Shown here: in pieces, positions 61,992 through 64,000 of the stretch
Layout of the letters: each line of letters begins with the position of its first letter
Position numbering within the stretch: the first letter of the stretch is position 1
Assembly: GCF_020386635.1 (NCBI RefSeq)
Contig: NZ_CP081942.1
Span: 372,001 to 436,000 of the forward strand
DNA from: Pseudomonas sp. MM211
GTDB taxonomy: Bacteria > Pseudomonadota > Gammaproteobacteria > Pseudomonadales > Pseudomonadaceae
Direction of reading: 5' to 3'
Length of the DNA: 64,000 nt
Made by a program: the position numbers and the translations under genes
The notes under the pieces: generated by a model
Databases searched by the model: none
Told to the model about the DNA's origin: nothing
What the model saw: only the letters and a program-made list of their open reading frames with translations

Positions 61992-62773
61992 TCGCTTTCC
62001 CTCAGTACGTAGGTGCCCTGCCCCTGGCGTTCGCGCCACAGGTACCAGGCGAATGCCCCGGCCATGCCGAGCAACAGGAGCAGCCCTGTAAAGAACAGGG
62101 TGCGTGCCCGCGACACGCTTTCATCGAGCATCCAGATACCCAGGAAGGAGCTCAGCGGCGGCCGGGCATCGTCACGCAGATTGCGCATCGCCGCCTTGAT
62201 CGCGGTGACCGAGACGCCGTCGTAGTTCAGCCCGGAAATGCTGTTGGCGACCAGGGTCTTGATCTGCGGAATCAACTGGTCGACATCGGTATCCGGCTCA
62301 TAGCGGATCAGCACCGATGCCGACGAAGGCGAAATCACCCGTTTGAGCAGGTCGTTGTCCGGCAATACCACGTGCACCCGTGCCGACAGCACGCCATCGA
62401 TCTGCGACACGGTGTGCGACAACTCCTCGCTGAGGGCATAAACCATCTGCGCCCGCTCCTGCACCGGCGAGGACACCAGCCCGTTGTTCTTGAACACCTC
62501 GCCCATGTTGGAAAACTGCTGTTGCGGCAGGCCGGCTTCGTCGAGCAGCGCCACGGCGTCGGAAAGCCGCTCCTGGGGCACGCTGACGGTGATGCGGCCA
62601 TCCTCCTGCACCTGGCGCTGGGCGGCGATGCCCTCACGCAGCAATGCAGCGACCATGCTGTTGGCTTCACGCTCGCCCAGGTTGCTGTACAGCACCATGC
62701 CGTCACAGGCCTGCAGCAGCAGCGTCAGCATCAACAGCGCGACCAGCCGAAAAGGATGCCCGCGCATGGTCAC
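61988..62773 (-). CDS. sctJ: Type III secretion inner-ring lipoprotein SctJ (NolT-like)
   Basis: A 261-residue SctJ/YscJ/FliF-like protein with a lipobox (LLQAC, lipid-modified Cys23 counted from the GTG), the SNLGEREANSMVAALL and LPQQQFSNMGEVFKNNGLVSSPVQERAQ segments and a C-terminal transmembrane helix (TLFFTGLLLLLGMAGAFAWYLW). It forms part of the inner-membrane ring. The start is a GTG overlapping the sctI stop by 4 bp (GTGA); an ATG at 62767 is an alternative. Confidence 0.93.
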   Translation of the reverse strand: MTMRGHPFRLVALLMLTLLLQACDGMVLYSNLGEREANSMVAALLREGIAAQRQVQEDGRITVSVPQERLSDAVALLDEAGLPQQQFSNMGEVFKNNGLVSSPVQERAQMVYALSEELSHTVSQIDGVLSARVHVVLPDNDLLKRVISPSSASVLIRYEPDTDVDQLIPQIKTLVANSISGLNYDGVSVTAIKAAMRNLRDDARPPLSSFLGIWMLDESVSRARTLFFTGLLLLLGMAGAFAWYLWRERQGQGTYVLRESE

Positions 62774-63177
62774 TGGCCCCTTAGCAGGGTGTTGGCAGAA
62801 CCGGAAATCTGCGTGGCGCCACGCACCACCATCTGGGTTTCGATGGAGTAATCGAAGACCCGGCTGAGGGAGCCGACCAGGCGATCGATCTGCTGTTCGT
62901 TGACCTTACCCGGCTCGACACCAGCGCCCTTGTCCACCGGCGAGCTGCTGACGTAGGGCGTGCGCTCCACCGCGGCTGCGTCGGAGAACCCCCGCGAGCG
63001 GTCGATGAAACCGTTGAGTCGTTCCATCAGGTTCTCACCGATCTGGTTCGGACTGGCGCCCTGAGGCATACCCTTGGCCTGGCTGGCCATGTGCTCGAAC
63101 AGGTTCTGCGAGACCTGGGCGACATCCTGGCCGGCGGCCGAAGGGGCCGCCGTGGCAACTGCTGCGCTGACTGTCAT
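62770..63177 (-). CDS. sctI: Type III secretion inner rod protein SctI (NolB-like)
   Basis: A 135-residue protein whose C-terminal 45 residues carry the SctI/YscI pattern: RLVGSLSRVFDYSIETQMVVRGATQ and the end SANTLLRGQ. The N-terminal part is poorly conserved and rich in alanine and serine. It forms the inner rod between export gate and needle. It is followed by sctJ with a 4-bp overlap. Confidence 0.8.
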   Translation of the reverse strand: MTVSAAVATAAPSAAGQDVAQVSQNLFEHMASQAKGMPQGASPNQIGENLMERLNGFIDRSRGFSDAAAVERTPYVSSSPVDKGAGVEPGKVNEQQIDRLVGSLSRVFDYSIETQMVVRGATQISGSANTLLRGQ

Positions 63178-63192
63178 GGCCGATCCCCGTGG

Positions 63193-63396
63193 TTATTCTT
63201 CGTCGTCCGCGGTGGCTTCCTTGAGGATCTCCTGGGCCCGCGGCATGACGATGAACTGGCCGCCGAGGATGATCGCCTGAGTGATCATGTCGTCGGTGAG
63301 GTCGTCCCCGGCCTGTGCGTTCTCGAGCGCCTGGTCGAACTCGGCCTCAGGGGTGTTCTCTACCGTGCTGTTGCCATCTACCGAACTGACTGCCAT
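63193..63396 (-). CDS. Small acidic T3SS-operon protein, candidate needle/pilus subunit
   Basis: A 67-residue acidic protein between the secretin-domain gene and sctI. The ATG at 63396 has a strong AAAGGAGA Shine-Dalgarno sequence. It is helical (FDQALENAQAG, then DDMITQAIILGGQFIVMPRAQEILKEA) and lacks a signal peptide. Size and place fit a needle or pilus subunit (SctF/NopA-like), but the sequence matches no SctF I can recall; a chaperone is the alternative. Confidence 0.4.
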   Translation of the reverse strand: MAVSSVDGNSTVENTPEAEFDQALENAQAGDDLTDDMITQAIILGGQFIVMPRAQEILKEATADDEE

Positions 63397-63435
63397 GGGA
63401 TCTCTCCTTTCACCTGAATATTGAAAAGCTACCTG

Positions 63436-64000
63436 CTATTCGTCCGCACCCTTGACCACCTGGATGCCGGCACTACCGCGAAACACCCGCACACCCCGCT
63501 CGCGAACCACTTCGGGCTCTGCCACCACCGGGCTCTGCAGTTGATCGATACGTTGCTGAACCAGCGCCATGTAGGGCGGCGGCCCGGAAATCAGCATGCC
63601 GTCGCCGTGAAAACTGCTGCGCAGGGACAGGTGCTTGCCTGCTACTCCCAGCTCGTCCAGGGAGGCCTGCAGCTCGTCGAGTTGGAAACCGCTGGGTTCG
63701 AACTGGCGAATCTCGATCTCTTCCTCACTGTTCACGTGCAGCATGTTGCCGTCGAAAAACCAGGTCAGGCCGCTGTTGCCACACAGCGCGTCGAGAAACT
63801 CGCCTGCGCTGGAAGCCCGCAGATTGCTCTGCGCCCGCCCCTTGACCCGGTTGGAAATCGCCATAGGCAGACCGAGGTTGCGCCCGAAGGCTTCCAGCGC
63901 ACTGCGCAGATCCTGATTGATCACCACGTAGGCATAGGGCTGTTCGTACCACTGCGGCGTCGCCTCGGCGCGTGCCAGCCCCGCACTGCCCGCCAGCAAC
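63436..64000 (-). CDS. Type III secretion secretin N-terminal module, C1 type (NolW/RhcC1-like); 5' end outside window
   Basis: The frame ends at 63436 and runs off the window edge inside a signal peptide (LAGSAGLARA before EATPQWYE). The mature part has the secretin N0 pattern (VINQDLRSALEAFGRNLGLPMAIS...VKGRAQ) and an N1 pattern (SFHGDGMLISGPPPYMALVQQRIDQL). The protein stops after about 190 residues, without the pore-forming secretin domain. In rhizobial T3SS the secretin is split into RhcC1 (NolW) and RhcC2. The fit is good, but a truncation or frameshift in a normal SctC is also possible since RhcC2 is not in the window. Confidence 0.7.
   Translation of the reverse strand, partial: LLAGSAGLARAEATPQWYEQPYAYVVINQDLRSALEAFGRNLGLPMAISNRVKGRAQSNLRASSAGEFLDALCGNSGLTWFFDGNMLHVNSEEEIEIRQFEPSGFQLDELQASLDELGVAGKHLSLRSSFHGDGMLISGPPPYMALVQQRIDQLQSPVVAEPEVVRERGVRVFRGSAGIQVVKGADE

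Overview
The window is 64 kb of GC-rich bacterial chromosome. Gene content and order (nirB-nirD-FNT transporter-PP2C/kinase, a FadI-like thiolase and FabG pair, MazG-like/CmoM/DUF4136, cysI-DUF934, bacteriophytochrome with response regulators) and REP-type palindromes in the intergenic spaces point to a Pseudomonas or a close relative. Coding density is high. I found no tRNA, rRNA or CRISPR array.

Layout. 1-3.0 kb: the end of a small catabolic operon (TIM-barrel isomerase, SDR dehydrogenase, MHS-type transporter, YciI protein), closed by a bidirectional terminator. 3.1-7.3 kb, minus strand: cysI, a DUF934 gene and a bo3-oxidase subunit I gene (cyoB) with none of its usual partner genes beside it. 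7.6-13.7 kb: MocR regulator, exported PilJ-N-like protein, PAS-GGDEF-EAL protein, TerC-family protein. 13.9-19.8 kb, minus strand: nitrite assimilation operon nirB-nirD-nirC-like-PP2C/kinase. It is preceded by a readable regulatory chain: a sigma-54-type promoter, two hexaloop hairpins fitting the ANTAR (NasT-type) RNA motif, and an intrinsic terminator. 20-28.8 kb: RIO kinase, Ada, a fatty-acid module (thiolase, ketoacyl reductase, AraC-type regulator, MaoC hydratase), MazG-like protein, CmoM and two tandem DUF4136 lipoproteins. 28.9-38.2 kb: an SdiA-regulated-domain protein and a light-sensing signalling cluster (bacteriophytochrome, stand-alone receiver, two large hybrid kinases). 38.4-47.6 kb: MFS exporter, an HscC-type Hsp70 with two membrane J-domain proteins, a purine permease and TrmA.

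47.8-64 kb is accessory. It holds a 13-gene type III secretion operon on the minus strand, read into the window edge. The order is truncated secretin (C1 type), small acidic protein, sctI, J, K, L, N, O, Q, R, S, T, U. As I recall it, this matches the rhizobial nolW-nolB-nolT-nolU-nolV-rhcN-O-Q-R-S-T-U order. Downstream on the same strand is a 1127-residue protein with HrpF/NolX/HrpK-like features, a likely translocator. Between them lie a C-terminally truncated winged-helix/NB-ARC regulator, an intact IS110-family element in REP-like palindromes, and the tail of a second IS110 copy. Unusual features are a SctU without the NPTH autocleavage motif, a secretin that stops after its N-terminal domains, an internal SctQ start with its own Shine-Dalgarno sequence, and the size of the NolX-like protein. 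This locus is the best candidate in the window for a poorly described system.
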